DNA of 28,678 bases from a virus: IMG/VR virus record IMGVR_UViG_3300044644_002590, positions 1 to 28,678 of that record, one strand, 5' to 3'. Positions 1 to 7,815 of this stretch are shown piece by piece. The notes beneath the pieces are model-generated. The model saw only the letters and a program-made list of their open reading frames with translations, was not told the DNA's origin and did not search any database. The position numbers and the translations under genes were made by a program. Each line of letters opens with the position of its first letter. Within the stretch, counting starts at the first letter, position 1.

Positions 1-2
1 TA

Positions 3-287
3 TACGAGCGTTTAATAAATGATTACGACTGTGCATTCATTTGTTATGATGAACATCAGTATAAAGCATTCCCGTTTAATTCAAAAATTCCTATGATTAA
101 AGTTAGTACACTGGAAGATTTTTATGTTAAATTAAACAGTTGTAAACATTATTGTGGTAATTTAAGTGCTCCTTCTGCTATGGCTACCTCTATAAACAAG
201 TCTCGACTCATAGAACTGCATCCAGGAGACGGAGCTCATTATTTATCAGACGAGCTCTATTACTCAAAATTTAAATGGTTTGGCTAA
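3..287 (+). CDS. C-terminal part of a probable glycosyltransferase (5' end outside window)
   Basis: The frame is open from the first bases of the window to the TAA at 285-287, so this is the last 94 codons of a longer gene; an internal ATG at 93 is unlikely to be the real start. The visible part ends in a segment (CGNLSAPSAMATSINKSRLI) that resembles the nucleotide-sugar side of GT9/GT-B-like glycosyltransferases, where a conserved Gly-Asn-x-Ser-x-Pro stretch precedes an Ala-rich helix. The following residues (IELHPGDGAHY) fit the end of such a domain. It lies just upstream of gp46, and a second glycosyltransferase follows gp46, so the phage may carry a small sugar-modification set here. The family call is inference from a short C-terminal piece; other Rossmann-like proteins are possible. 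Confidence 0.5.
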   Translation, partial: YERLINDYDCAFICYDEHQYKAFPFNSKIPMIKVSTLEDFYVKLNSCKHYCGNLSAPSAMATSINKSRLIELHPGDGAHYLSDELYYSKFKWFG

Positions 288-288
288 G

Positions 289-316
289 TTGTCTTTTTTG
301 TTTCAAAAGCTATACT
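289..316 (+). promoter_or_regulatory. Sigma70-like promoter for gp46
   Basis: TTGTCT (289-294), a 16-base spacer and TATACT (311-316) lie in the 41-base gap before gp46. The predicted transcription start, about 7 bases after the -10 box, is near 323, only about 6 bases before the ATG at 329. No Shine-Dalgarno sequence is present. The -10 and following bases (TATACTAGA) resemble those upstream of the polymerase (TAAAGTAGA). Confidence 0.5.
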
Positions 317-328
317 AGACTTGGCTAA

Positions 329-2125
329 ATGAAATTCATTACTTTTAAATTGCTTGAAGGAAAAAATTTTCTTTCTTTCGGCAATCAAACCAACTCTATT
401 GATTTAAGACCTGGAGTAAACGCTATAATTGGAACAAATCACGACAAAGAAGATTCCAAGAACGGAGCAGGCAAATCCAGTATAACGGAGTTACTTTATT
501 ACGCTTTATATGGAACAACTCTCCGAGAAATTTCTAAAGATTACGTTCAAAACAGCTTAACTAAACAGAGGTGTGAAGTACGCTTAGAATTTTCTGTTAA
601 CTCTAATAACACGACAGATTCTTATACAATTATAAGAAAATTAAATCCCACTCAATGTAAGCTTATTAAAAACGATGAAGACATAACACGGTCAACTTTA
701 GCTAAAACAAACTTATTAATCCAACAGTTAATACACACCCCAGCTACAGTTTTTCAAAACTCTGTTATTATGTCTGCTAATAATGCATCGCCTTTTATGG
801 CTTTACCAAAAACAGACAAGCGCAAATTTGTTGAAAGTGTTTTAGGTCTTGAAGTTTTTACTCAAATGGTCTTAAGGGTTAGAGACGATTACAGCATTTT
901 TAAAAAGGATTACGAATTAACGTATGCAAAATTAGAACAAACCCAAGCAGAGCTTTCTTTTAATCAAACCCAATTAGAAAATTATGAACAGTTAAAAACG
1001 GAGCGTTTTAGCAAGCTAAATGAAAAGAAAAAAACGATTACTTCGGACATACAAACATTAGAAAACAAAATTGTTAAATTGGATGCGCCAACCACCGAAA
1101 AAGACACAGAACAATTGAATCGTATTGAAACTCTGTTAGTATCTTGGAATGAAAAAAAGCAAAAACTCCAATCAAAAATTAACACTATACAAGCAGAAGT
1201 TAATTCCGAAAACAAGCAAATAAAACAACTTCAAACGAACAAAGACAAATGTCCAACATGTTCTAGAGAATATTCAGAAGAGCACATAGATCATGTATCC
1301 AAACTTATTACAAAGCACAAAGCAACAATAAATCAATTTACTCAAGCAGAAGATAAAATTAAAAAAAGTTTAGATGAAATTGACCAACAGATAGTTAGCT
1401 TACAAGCTGCAAAAAAAGTTTGCATTGAAAATGTAACTCTTGTTACAAAAACAATAAACGATAACAATTCATTTACTCTTAGTATTAATCATTTAAAATT
1501 AAATTTAAAAGACATTGAAGAAGAAGTTTTAATCGTAAACAAAGAACAAAATAACGAACTTAAAGGAAAAGTAGCTCTACTTCAAAAGCAAATGATTGAA
1601 GTAAAAGAAAAGGTAAATCAATTAAACAACGAATTAAATGTATTAGAAACTGTTAAATTTGTGATTTCAGAAGAGGGAATTAAATCATTTATCGTAAAAA
1701 AAATTCTCAAAGTATTAAATTCTCGTCTAGCTTTTTATCTCAAAAAACTCGAAGCAAATTGTCTGTGCCAATTTAATGAATTTTTTGACGAAGAAATAGT
1801 AGATGAGAGTTCCAACCAAAAGTCTTATTTTAACTTTTCTGGAGGAGAAAGAAAAAGAATTGATCTAGCATGTTTATTTGCTTTTGCTGATATACGGAGA
1901 CTCCAAGGAGATGTTAATTTTAGCACGGTATTTTACGATGAATTATTAGATTCGTCGCTTGATGATAGAGGGGTGTATCTAACACTTAGGTTGTTAAGAG
2001 AGCGCTTTAACGAAAGCGGGGAATCCTGTTACATTATTACACACAGAGGACCAGAAGTAACAACAAAAGCAGAACACACAATACACGTAATAAAAAAGAA
2101 TGGGATTTCTTCAATTCAATCCTAG
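329..2125 (+). CDS. 46: Recombination nuclease SMC-like ATPase subunit (T4 gp46 / Rad50 / SbcC type)
   Basis: This is the ATPase subunit of the gp46/gp47 complex that resects DNA ends for recombination-dependent replication. Residues 1-60 form the N-terminal ATPase half, with a P-loop stretched by an insert between the first Gly and NGAGKSS (about 35-51). Long charged coiled coils run from about 190 to 470, broken by a zinc-hook CPTC (Cys308 and Cys311). The C-terminal half has the ABC signature FSGGERKRIDLA and a Walker B-like FYDELLDSS, followed by the ITHR switch region. The length (598 aa) is close to T4 gp46 (560 aa). The ATG at 329 follows a good promoter match. The nuclease partner gp47 is not the immediate neighbour on either side within this window, unlike in T4. 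Confidence 0.93.
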   Translation: MKFITFKLLEGKNFLSFGNQTNSIDLRPGVNAIIGTNHDKEDSKNGAGKSSITELLYYALYGTTLREISKDYVQNSLTKQRCEVRLEFSVNSNNTTDSYTIIRKLNPTQCKLIKNDEDITRSTLAKTNLLIQQLIHTPATVFQNSVIMSANNASPFMALPKTDKRKFVESVLGLEVFTQMVLRVRDDYSIFKKDYELTYAKLEQTQAELSFNQTQLENYEQLKTERFSKLNEKKKTITSDIQTLENKIVKLDAPTTEKDTEQLNRIETLLVSWNEKKQKLQSKINTIQAEVNSENKQIKQLQTNKDKCPTCSREYSEEHIDHVSKLITKHKATINQFTQAEDKIKKSLDEIDQQIVSLQAAKKVCIENVTLVTKTINDNNSFTLSINHLKLNLKDIEEEVLIVNKEQNNELKGKVALLQKQMIEVKEKVNQLNNELNVLETVKFVISEEGIKSFIVKKILKVLNSRLAFYLKKLEANCLCQFNEFFDEEIVDESSNQKSYFNFSGGERKRIDLACLFAFADIRRLQGDVNFSTVFYDELLDSSLDDRGVYLTLRLLRERFNESGESCYIITHRGPEVTTKAEHTIHVIKKNGISSIQS

Positions 2126-2163
2126 TCTTTTTTATTATACTTTGTAATTAATCTTTATATATT

Positions 2164-3399
2164 ATGATGAATCAAATAGTAGATGTAGGCATTAAAAGTT
2201 TAATTGGAGCGCCGATTGGAACCCCATATGGAGTTCCGACACAAAATTTAGTCACTCGTACTGCACAACCTCCAGTAATTCCTCCACCAGCCATGCCTTC
2301 AACCGGTCTTAAGCGAGCCTTAAACTACTTGGCTGATTACGGTGGTTGTGGGTTTTATCGTTGCATGTCTGCTAATTTTTTGTTAAACATCAACCAAAAA
2401 GCTGTCATAACAGAATCTACAACTATGATTTTAGATGAACGGTTTTATCAAACCGTTGACTCCATTAAAGTACAAAGACAAGCAACAACATACCAAAAGG
2501 ACTTTTTATTTGCTCTTAAACAAATGGGAGAACGCACACAAAAACAAACTAAAATGATTTACGAAGTAGATGATGTAGTTTTTGCGGAAGATATTCCTAT
2601 TTACAATCGAAACAGAGATGCGTTTACTTCACCTGAAATTCAATCGTCCATTAAAGACATTCTTGGTATTATGGACGAAATTGTTGTTACAACCGATTAC
2701 TTTAAAGAATACATGTCATCAAAGATTGACAATAAAAAAATTACAGTAATTCCAAACTATCTTATGAAATGGTGGTTTGATAGATACTACAATCTCAATC
2801 AATTACTAAAAGCTTACGACAAAAACAAGAAAAAACCAATAGTTGCTATTTTTGCTTCAGGCACTCATTGTGATGTGCTTAACAGAACCAATCAACAAGA
2901 CGACTTTGCGTTTGTTGTGGACAATATTATTAAAACCAGAACTGAATTCAATTGGCATTTTTACGGTAGCTATCCATTGACGCTAAAACCCTTTATCGAC
3001 AAAGGAGAAATGAAATTCTTTCCATGGGTCCAGTTATCAGAATTTCCTGAAACTATGGCTAACTCTGGAGCTCAATTGACCTTTGCGTGTTTACAAGACA
3101 ATAATTTTAATCGTTGTAAATCCAACATTAAATTAATTGAAGCGGGTGCACTTGGTTTGCCATGTGTATGTCCAGATATGGTTACATACAAAGATGCTTT
3201 TTTGAAATACAAAAACGGAAATGAGTTTATTGATTGCATTAAAACAGCGTTAAAAAATCAAACAACATATTCAGATATGTGCAAAAAGTCACGAGCTTTT
3301 GCTGAAAAGTTTTGGCTAGATGATGATCACAATTTAATGAAACACTACGAAGTGTACTTTACTCCTTATAAATCTTCTGAAAGAAGATTTATCGTTTGA
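2164..3399 (+). CDS. Glycosyltransferase, GT4-like (GT-B fold)
   Basis: This 411-aa protein has features of phage GT-B glycosyltransferases. After a Pro-rich N-terminal 45 residues comes an N-terminal domain containing IYEVDDVVF (about 132-140) and a predicted domain boundary near TVIPNYL. The C-terminal domain contains NRCKSNIKLIEAGALGLPCV, the usual sugar-nucleotide-binding Glu-Ala-x-Ala-x-Gly-x-Pro region. It would move a sugar from a nucleotide donor to an unknown acceptor. Its place between gp46 and DNA polymerase invites comparison with T4, whose DNA glucosyltransferase gene bgt lies in the same replication neighbourhood. However, no hydroxymethylase for making a modified base is visible in the window, and a capsid or host-glycan target is equally possible. 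The start is ATG ATG at 2164; no Shine-Dalgarno sequence is present. Confidence 0.8.
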   Translation: MMNQIVDVGIKSLIGAPIGTPYGVPTQNLVTRTAQPPVIPPPAMPSTGLKRALNYLADYGGCGFYRCMSANFLLNINQKAVITESTTMILDERFYQTVDSIKVQRQATTYQKDFLFALKQMGERTQKQTKMIYEVDDVVFAEDIPIYNRNRDAFTSPEIQSSIKDILGIMDEIVVTTDYFKEYMSSKIDNKKITVIPNYLMKWWFDRYYNLNQLLKAYDKNKKKPIVAIFASGTHCDVLNRTNQQDDFAFVVDNIIKTRTEFNWHFYGSYPLTLKPFIDKGEMKFFPWVQLSEFPETMANSGAQLTFACLQDNNFNRCKSNIKLIEAGALGLPCVCPDMVTYKDAFLKYKNGNEFIDCIKTALKNQTTYSDMCKKSRAFAEKFWLDDDHNLMKHYEVYFTPYKSSERRFIV

Positions 3400-3423
3400 C
3401 ATTCTTAACATTTCGTCTAAAGT
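3396..3423 (+). promoter_or_regulatory. Sigma70-like promoter for DNA polymerase
   Basis: A consensus -35 TTGACA (3396-3401) overlaps the stop of the glycosyltransferase gene and is followed by a 16-base spacer and TAAAGT (3418-3423). The predicted start near 3430 leaves about 5 bases before the polymerase ATG at 3435. Confidence 0.5.
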
Positions 3424-3434
3424 AGAGAACGAAT

Positions 3435-5975
3435 ATGTATCGTTCAGCTTCTTATAATCCTTTTAATGAATCAGTATTTTTGCGTACGTGGACAGAAGAT
3501 GGGGACAGGATAGATACCGAAATACCGTTTAGACCGTACCTTTTCTTAGAGAAAGAAGGTTCGAGTGATGCAACGTCTATTTTCAAAACGTCGCTTGTAA
3601 AGAAGCAATTCAAAAACAGCATTGAGAGACGCAGATTCGTTGACAACACTGCAAACAAAAGAATATTTCACAATTTAGGTCCAGAGCAACAATTTCTTAT
3701 AGAAATGTATAAGGATCAAAATAATGATCCAGAATTTTCTCAATTTCCTCTTAAAATTTTCTTATTGGATATTGAGGTTGATACTACTTTTGAATCCGGC
3801 TTTCCTACTCCTGAAAAAGCAGCAGTTCCCATTAATTTAATTACTGTGTATGATAGCATTAAAAAAATTACACACACTTGGGGATTAAAAAACGAATACT
3901 CTCCTTCTATAGAGGATTGCGTTTATTATAGATGCAAAGATGAGCAAGACTTAATTTTAAGATTTGTGGATTTTTGGAAGTTGGATTATCCAGATGTTGC
4001 GTCAGGCTGGAATTCTCAAGGGTTCGATTTTCCGTATATTATAAATCGTTTTAGAAAAGTTTTTGGGGAAGATTTTATCAATCAGTTATCTCCGACAGGC
4101 AATGTCAGAGGAAGAAAAGTCTTTACTGATATGGGCAAAGAAACAACCATATGGTCGATCCAAGGCATATCCCTTTTGGATTATATGGACTTGTACAAGA
4201 CGTTTTCTCCAGGAGAAAAGGAATCATTTAGCTTGAATTATATTTCCGAATTAGAACTAGGCGAAGGAAAAATAGCACACAACGCTGTCAGTCTCGGAGA
4301 ATTAGCACAAACGGATTGGAAGACATTTGTAGACTATAATATACAAGACGTTCACTTGCTTGTGAGATTGGAAGAAAAGCTTAAATTTTTGGAAATTGCT
4401 AGAATACTTTCTTATAAAGGATGTACAAATTTCGAGTCAGCTTTAGGTAAAGTAGCAATTGTAACAGGAGCTGTTGCGATACAAGCTTCAAAGCAAGGTT
4501 ATGTCATTCCTACTTTTCCGAACAAAATTGATAGAGAGTCATACGAAGGAGGTTACGTAAGAGATCCAGAAAAAGGCTTGCAAAAAGCAATTGTAAGTTT
4601 TGACGTAAATTCTTTGTATCCAAATACAATTATTACGTTAAACATATCTCCTGAAACCAAACTAGGCAAAGTAATTGATCAAACAGACAAAGAAGTAGCA
4701 CTAGTTTTGTTAAACGGAAAATCTCACACTCTTTCTATTGATAAATTTCACACCTTTTTGAAAACCGAAAAAGTAGCACTTTCAAAAGCTGGTGTTTTAT
4801 ATTCTCAAAAAACAAAAGGGGTAATTCCGAACCTTATTGATCAAATTTACAAAGAGCGAGTAAATACCAAAAACGAATTAACTTTACTTAAAAAATTAAA
4901 AAAGTCAGACAAGCAAACCTTGCTTAAAATAACTTATTTAGACACGCTTCAATATACTTTTAAAATTTTATTGAATTCAATTTACGGTACATTTGCGAAC
5001 AAACATTCTTCGTTGATGGATATTGATAACGCAACATCAATTACGGTCACTGGCCAAAACGTGGCGAAAGCTGGAGCTGAAATTATTGATTGCTATCTAA
5101 AACAAAAATACAATATCGATAAGTCTTGCACCCTATATCAAGATACAGATTCGATTTATATTACAGTAAATCCATTTCTTGAAAAATTCCAAATTGATTT
5201 GCTTAACGGCAACGAAATTTCAGAAAAAGCCCACAAATTTGTTAACGAGCTTGACGAGATAGTAAATAAAGAAATTCTTGAGTGGGCAAAAAAAGAATTA
5301 TTTTCTGTAGATCCTCGCTACGTTTTTAAAAGAGAAGTTATTTCAGACGTAGGTATTTTTCTTCAAAAGAAAAGATATATACTCCACGTTTTAGATGTCG
5401 AGGGTGTACCGACCGATAAATTTAAATATACAGGAGTAGAACTTGTTCGTTCTACGACTCCAAAAAAAGTTAAAAAATTAATTGAGGATATAACAAAAAC
5501 AGCTTTGCTTACTCAATGTCGCAAAAAATCAAACGAGGTATATCAAAATTGCCACACATCATTTCAGGCACTAGACCCCAACGACATTGCAGCTAGAACT
5601 TCCATTAACAATTTAGAAAAATATGCAAATGGAGCATCTTTATACAAATTTAATAACGCTACTCCATCTCACGTAAAAGGGGCAATTGCGTACAATATTC
5701 TTATTAAAGAATTGAAACTAGACGATAAATTTGAAGCTATTCAAGCCGGTCAAAAAGTAAAAAAACTATATTGTGCTAAAAACAAATACGGATTGGATGC
5801 TATAACATACACCTCTATCTTACCGGAAGAATTTGGCATTAAGGTGGATTGGGATAAAATGTTTGCTAAGTTAGTGACTCAACCTATAGAAAGGTTATAT
5901 CAAGCAATTGGTTGGTCTTTGCCAGAGATAGGGAAAGAAATACAAACTGATCTGTTTGATTTATTTGCGAAATAA
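3435..5975 (+). CDS. 43: Family B replicative DNA polymerase (T4 gp43 type)
   Basis: Replicative polymerase with 3'-5' proofreading exonuclease; 846 aa against 898 in T4. The exonuclease motifs are all present: Exo I LLDIEVD (around residue 112), Exo II GWNSQGFDFPYI (around 195) and Exo III YNIQDVHLL (around 297). The polymerase motifs follow: motif A SFDVNSLYPNTI (around 390), motif B KILLNSIYGTFAN (around 513), motif C YQDTDSIYI (around 570) and the KKRY element after it. All catalytic Asp and Glu residues expected in these motifs are intact. The last residues, QTDLFDLFAK, look like a sliding-clamp-binding tail, which fits the gp45-like clamp encoded at 13368. It has its own promoter match and a start at ATG 3435. 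Confidence 0.97.
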   Translation: MYRSASYNPFNESVFLRTWTEDGDRIDTEIPFRPYLFLEKEGSSDATSIFKTSLVKKQFKNSIERRRFVDNTANKRIFHNLGPEQQFLIEMYKDQNNDPEFSQFPLKIFLLDIEVDTTFESGFPTPEKAAVPINLITVYDSIKKITHTWGLKNEYSPSIEDCVYYRCKDEQDLILRFVDFWKLDYPDVASGWNSQGFDFPYIINRFRKVFGEDFINQLSPTGNVRGRKVFTDMGKETTIWSIQGISLLDYMDLYKTFSPGEKESFSLNYISELELGEGKIAHNAVSLGELAQTDWKTFVDYNIQDVHLLVRLEEKLKFLEIARILSYKGCTNFESALGKVAIVTGAVAIQASKQGYVIPTFPNKIDRESYEGGYVRDPEKGLQKAIVSFDVNSLYPNTIITLNISPETKLGKVIDQTDKEVALVLLNGKSHTLSIDKFHTFLKTEKVALSKAGVLYSQKTKGVIPNLIDQIYKERVNTKNELTLLKKLKKSDKQTLLKITYLDTLQYTFKILLNSIYGTFANKHSSLMDIDNATSITVTGQNVAKAGAEIIDCYLKQKYNIDKSCTLYQDTDSIYITVNPFLEKFQIDLLNGNEISEKAHKFVNELDEIVNKEILEWAKKELFSVDPRYVFKREVISDVGIFLQKKRYILHVLDVEGVPTDKFKYTGVELVRSTTPKKVKKLIEDITKTALLTQCRKKSNEVYQNCHTSFQALDPNDIAARTSINNLEKYANGASLYKFNNATPSHVKGAIAYNILIKELKLDDKFEAIQAGQKVKKLYCAKNKYGLDAITYTSILPEEFGIKVDWDKMFAKLVTQPIERLYQAIGWSLPEIGKEIQTDLFDLFAK

Positions 5976-5988
5976 CATAAATTAATTT

Positions 5989-6255
5989 GTGAGTAAAAAT
6001 ACACATTTAGATGCACTAACTAGCCATGAATTGTATTACACTCTTATTTCGATTTCCCAAGAAGATTACTATTTACAGGAATTTTTAGAAACCAATTTGA
6101 TGGAAGATTTGCTATACACGCTGGATGTATACGATATTATTTACATTGCTTCAGATGATCGAATTTTATTGACATCAAAAGGAGAAAAATTATTACAATA
6201 TTTATATTTCGATGTTGAAATTGAAAAATCTAATGTTAAATTATATAAACTATGA
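5989..6255 (+). CDS. Small protein with possible winged-helix fold
   Basis: An 88-aa acidic protein read from a GTG at 5989; the only codon between it and an in-frame TAA is TTT, so GTG is the first usable start. The C-terminal half (LLYTLDVYDIIYIASDDRIL then LTSKGEKLLQYL) has the helix-hairpin-helix pattern of a winged-helix domain, with TSKGEKLL resembling the helix after the wing. It lies 13 bases after the polymerase gene and shares an ATGA overlap with the next gene, so it is probably translated from the polymerase transcript. Function is unknown; the fold is inference. Confidence 0.7.
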   Translation: MSKNTHLDALTSHELYYTLISISQEDYYLQEFLETNLMEDLLYTLDVYDIIYIASDDRILLTSKGEKLLQYLYFDVEIEKSNVKLYKL

Positions 6256-6632
6256 ACCAAACAAACAATAAACCACTAACGGTGTTTTTGGACACCATCG
6301 GCAGAACAATTATCGGTAAAGTCGTTGCAGAAACAGACGAAGCCGTTTCAATTGAAAATCCAGCAGTTGTGCATGTACAACCAAATCCACAAACAAACCA
6401 ATTACAATTACAAATTCTACCTTTGTTCTTTAGAGAATTTCAAGCTGATCGGAACGAACCAACTGTTTGGAATTATCGCAAATCAAACATTACTCTTTCT
6501 GACGATGTTACGTTTGCAGTACAATTTATTTCTCAATACGAGCAAATGTTTCGTCAAGTAGAAGCCACTCCTCAAACTCAGCCAGAGCCTCAATTAGTTA
6601 AGCTTTTTGACGAAGAAGAGGAAGCGAAATAA
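6252..6632 (+). CDS. Conserved T4-like phage protein of unknown function, Sm-like beta fold suspected
   Basis: A 126-aa protein with an N-terminal beta-rich part (TVFLDTIGRTIIGKVVAETD, then SIENPAVVHVQPN) and a C-terminal part ending FAVQFISQYEQMF before an acidic tail. This pattern matches my memory of a small conserved protein of T4-like marine phages with the same GRTIIGKVV and ENPAVVxVQPN style of sequence. The strand pattern suggests a small barrel such as an Sm-like fold. It overlaps the previous gene by ATGA and is the last gene before a strong terminator at 6658, so it ends the polymerase transcription unit. No specific function can be given. Confidence 0.75.
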   Translation: MNQTNNKPLTVFLDTIGRTIIGKVVAETDEAVSIENPAVVHVQPNPQTNQLQLQILPLFFREFQADRNEPTVWNYRKSNITLSDDVTFAVQFISQYEQMFRQVEATPQTQPEPQLVKLFDEEEEAK

Positions 6633-6657
6633 TTTAGTCTTGTATATTGTATATCAT

Positions 6658-6689
6658 AATCCCACTCTTCGGAGTGGGATTTTTTTTTT
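6658..6689 (+). terminator. Rho-independent terminator with TTCG tetraloop
   Basis: A perfect 10-bp stem (AATCCCACTC paired with GAGTGGGATT) closes a TTCG loop (6668-6671) and runs into ten T residues (6680-6689). It lies in the 94-base gap between 6632 and uvsX and ends the polymerase unit. A promoter match follows directly. Confidence 0.93.
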
Positions 6690-6691
6690 AG

Positions 6692-6719
6692 TTGAAATTG
6701 AGTTTAATTGTCGTATGCT
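6692..6719 (+). promoter_or_regulatory. Sigma70-like promoter for uvsX
   Basis: TTGAAA (6692-6697), a 16-base spacer and TATGCT (6714-6719) follow immediately after the terminator. The predicted start near 6726 abuts the uvsX ATG at 6727, so the transcript would be leaderless. The boxes are not perfect, but a new promoter is needed after so strong a terminator. Confidence 0.5.
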
Positions 6720-6726
6720 TTTTTAG

Positions 6727-7815
6727 ATGAGTAATTCACTTAAAGATATTTTTGGCTCCGTTGACAAGCTTAATCCTGACGGAGGAATGATGGACGAAAC
6801 TTCGATATCAACGCCTTCAGATTGGATCGATACAGGTTCTAAAGCACTAAATGCTATTATTTCAGGTTCCTTATATAAAGGAGTTCCTGTCGGAAGAATT
6901 ACAGGTTTTGCTGGGCCATCAGGTGCAGGAAAAACGCTTATTATTAACAAAATTATGGCCAACGCTCAAAAGAAAGGCTATATTTCAGTTATTTGGGATT
7001 CAGAGGTCGCTGTTGATAAAGATAGCGCTAAAAATGTTGGTTTAGATTTAAAAAAGACAAAATACTACCCAGTCGAAACAATCGAGGAATGCAGAAACCA
7101 AATAAGTGCGTTTTTGGATAATGTTATTGCAGCAAATGACCCAAAGCTCAAATTTATCGTATCTATAGACTCTCTTGGAAACCTCGCGTCATCAAAAGAA
7201 ATTGAGGATGCCCGTAAAGGTAAAGATGCAGCAGATGTAGGACAAAGAGCTAAAGCAACAAAGAGTATGATGAGATCAATTACTTACAAAGCTGCTAAAG
7301 CCGGAGTTCCGATTCTTTTTTCAAATCACATTTATGAAGGAATGGAAATGTTTCCAAGCTTGATTAAAAATCAAGCTGGAGGAAAAGGTCCAATTTATTT
7401 GGCCTCTGTGTTGGTACAACTTGCTATACGTAATGAAAAAATTTCCGAAAATCCAGATGAAAAATCAATTGCAATTTCTAACAACGTTTCCGGCGTAACC
7501 ATGTCAGCAATGACAGTTAAAAATCGTATTGTGCCTCCCTTTCTTAAAACGGAGTTGTATTTGAATTTTAAAACAGGACTCGATGAAAATACAGGCCTGT
7601 TTGATATTGCTTTGGCTTTAGGTATTATTGAACAGTCTGGTAAGACATATCAATTTCAAGGAGAGAGTGTAGGATACCGAAAGAACCTTGAAAAGGATGT
7701 CGACTTTTGGAAGAAGGTGTGTCCAATTTTAGAACAAAAACTCCGAGAAGAATTATGTTATGGTTCAACTGATACATCCAATCAAGAAGATCAACTAGTT
7801 GATGATGACGAATAA
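6727..7815 (+). CDS. uvsX: Recombinase UvsX (RecA/Rad51 family)
   Basis: Strand-exchange ATPase that pairs ssDNA with homologous duplex in T4-type recombination-dependent replication and repair. At 362 aa it is slightly shorter than T4 UvsX (391 aa). The Walker A is GPSGAGKT (residues 63-70) and Walker B is FIVSIDSLGNL (from about 143). A Glu in IWDSEVAVD, on the strand after the first helix, fits the catalytic position of the family. The C-terminus is acidic (EDQLVDDDE). The gene starts 38 bases after a strong terminator, almost on the predicted transcription start, and its end overlaps the helicase gene by 14 bases. UvsX, helicase and DHH genes form one overlapping unit. Confidence 0.95.
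   Translation: MSNSLKDIFGSVDKLNPDGGMMDETSISTPSDWIDTGSKALNAIISGSLYKGVPVGRITGFAGPSGAGKTLIINKIMANAQKKGYISVIWDSEVAVDKDSAKNVGLDLKKTKYYPVETIEECRNQISAFLDNVIAANDPKLKFIVSIDSLGNLASSKEIEDARKGKDAADVGQRAKATKSMMRSITYKAAKAGVPILFSNHIYEGMEMFPSLIKNQAGGKGPIYLASVLVQLAIRNEKISENPDEKSIAISNNVSGVTMSAMTVKNRIVPPFLKTELYLNFKTGLDENTGLFDIALALGIIEQSGKTYQFQGESVGYRKNLEKDVDFWKKVCPILEQKLREELCYGSTDTSNQEDQLVDDDE

Noticed and set aside
982-1215. Minus-strand open frames such as 982-1215, 7625-7825, 13016-13243, 18033-18257 and 27652-27861.
   Set aside because: All lie opposite well-supported genes with conserved motifs, have low-complexity composition, and no supporting signals. No minus-strand gene is supported in the window.
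2136-2141. TATACT before the glycosyltransferase as a promoter -10 box.
   Set aside because: No acceptable -35 box at 15-18 bases and the ATG is 22 bases further on, unlike the other promoter matches; left unannotated.
6325-6561. Plus-strand alternative frames inside known genes (6325-6561, 6851-7045, 19747-19983).
   Set aside because: They are out-of-frame shadows of the 6252, uvsX and tail tube genes, without start signals or recognisable content.
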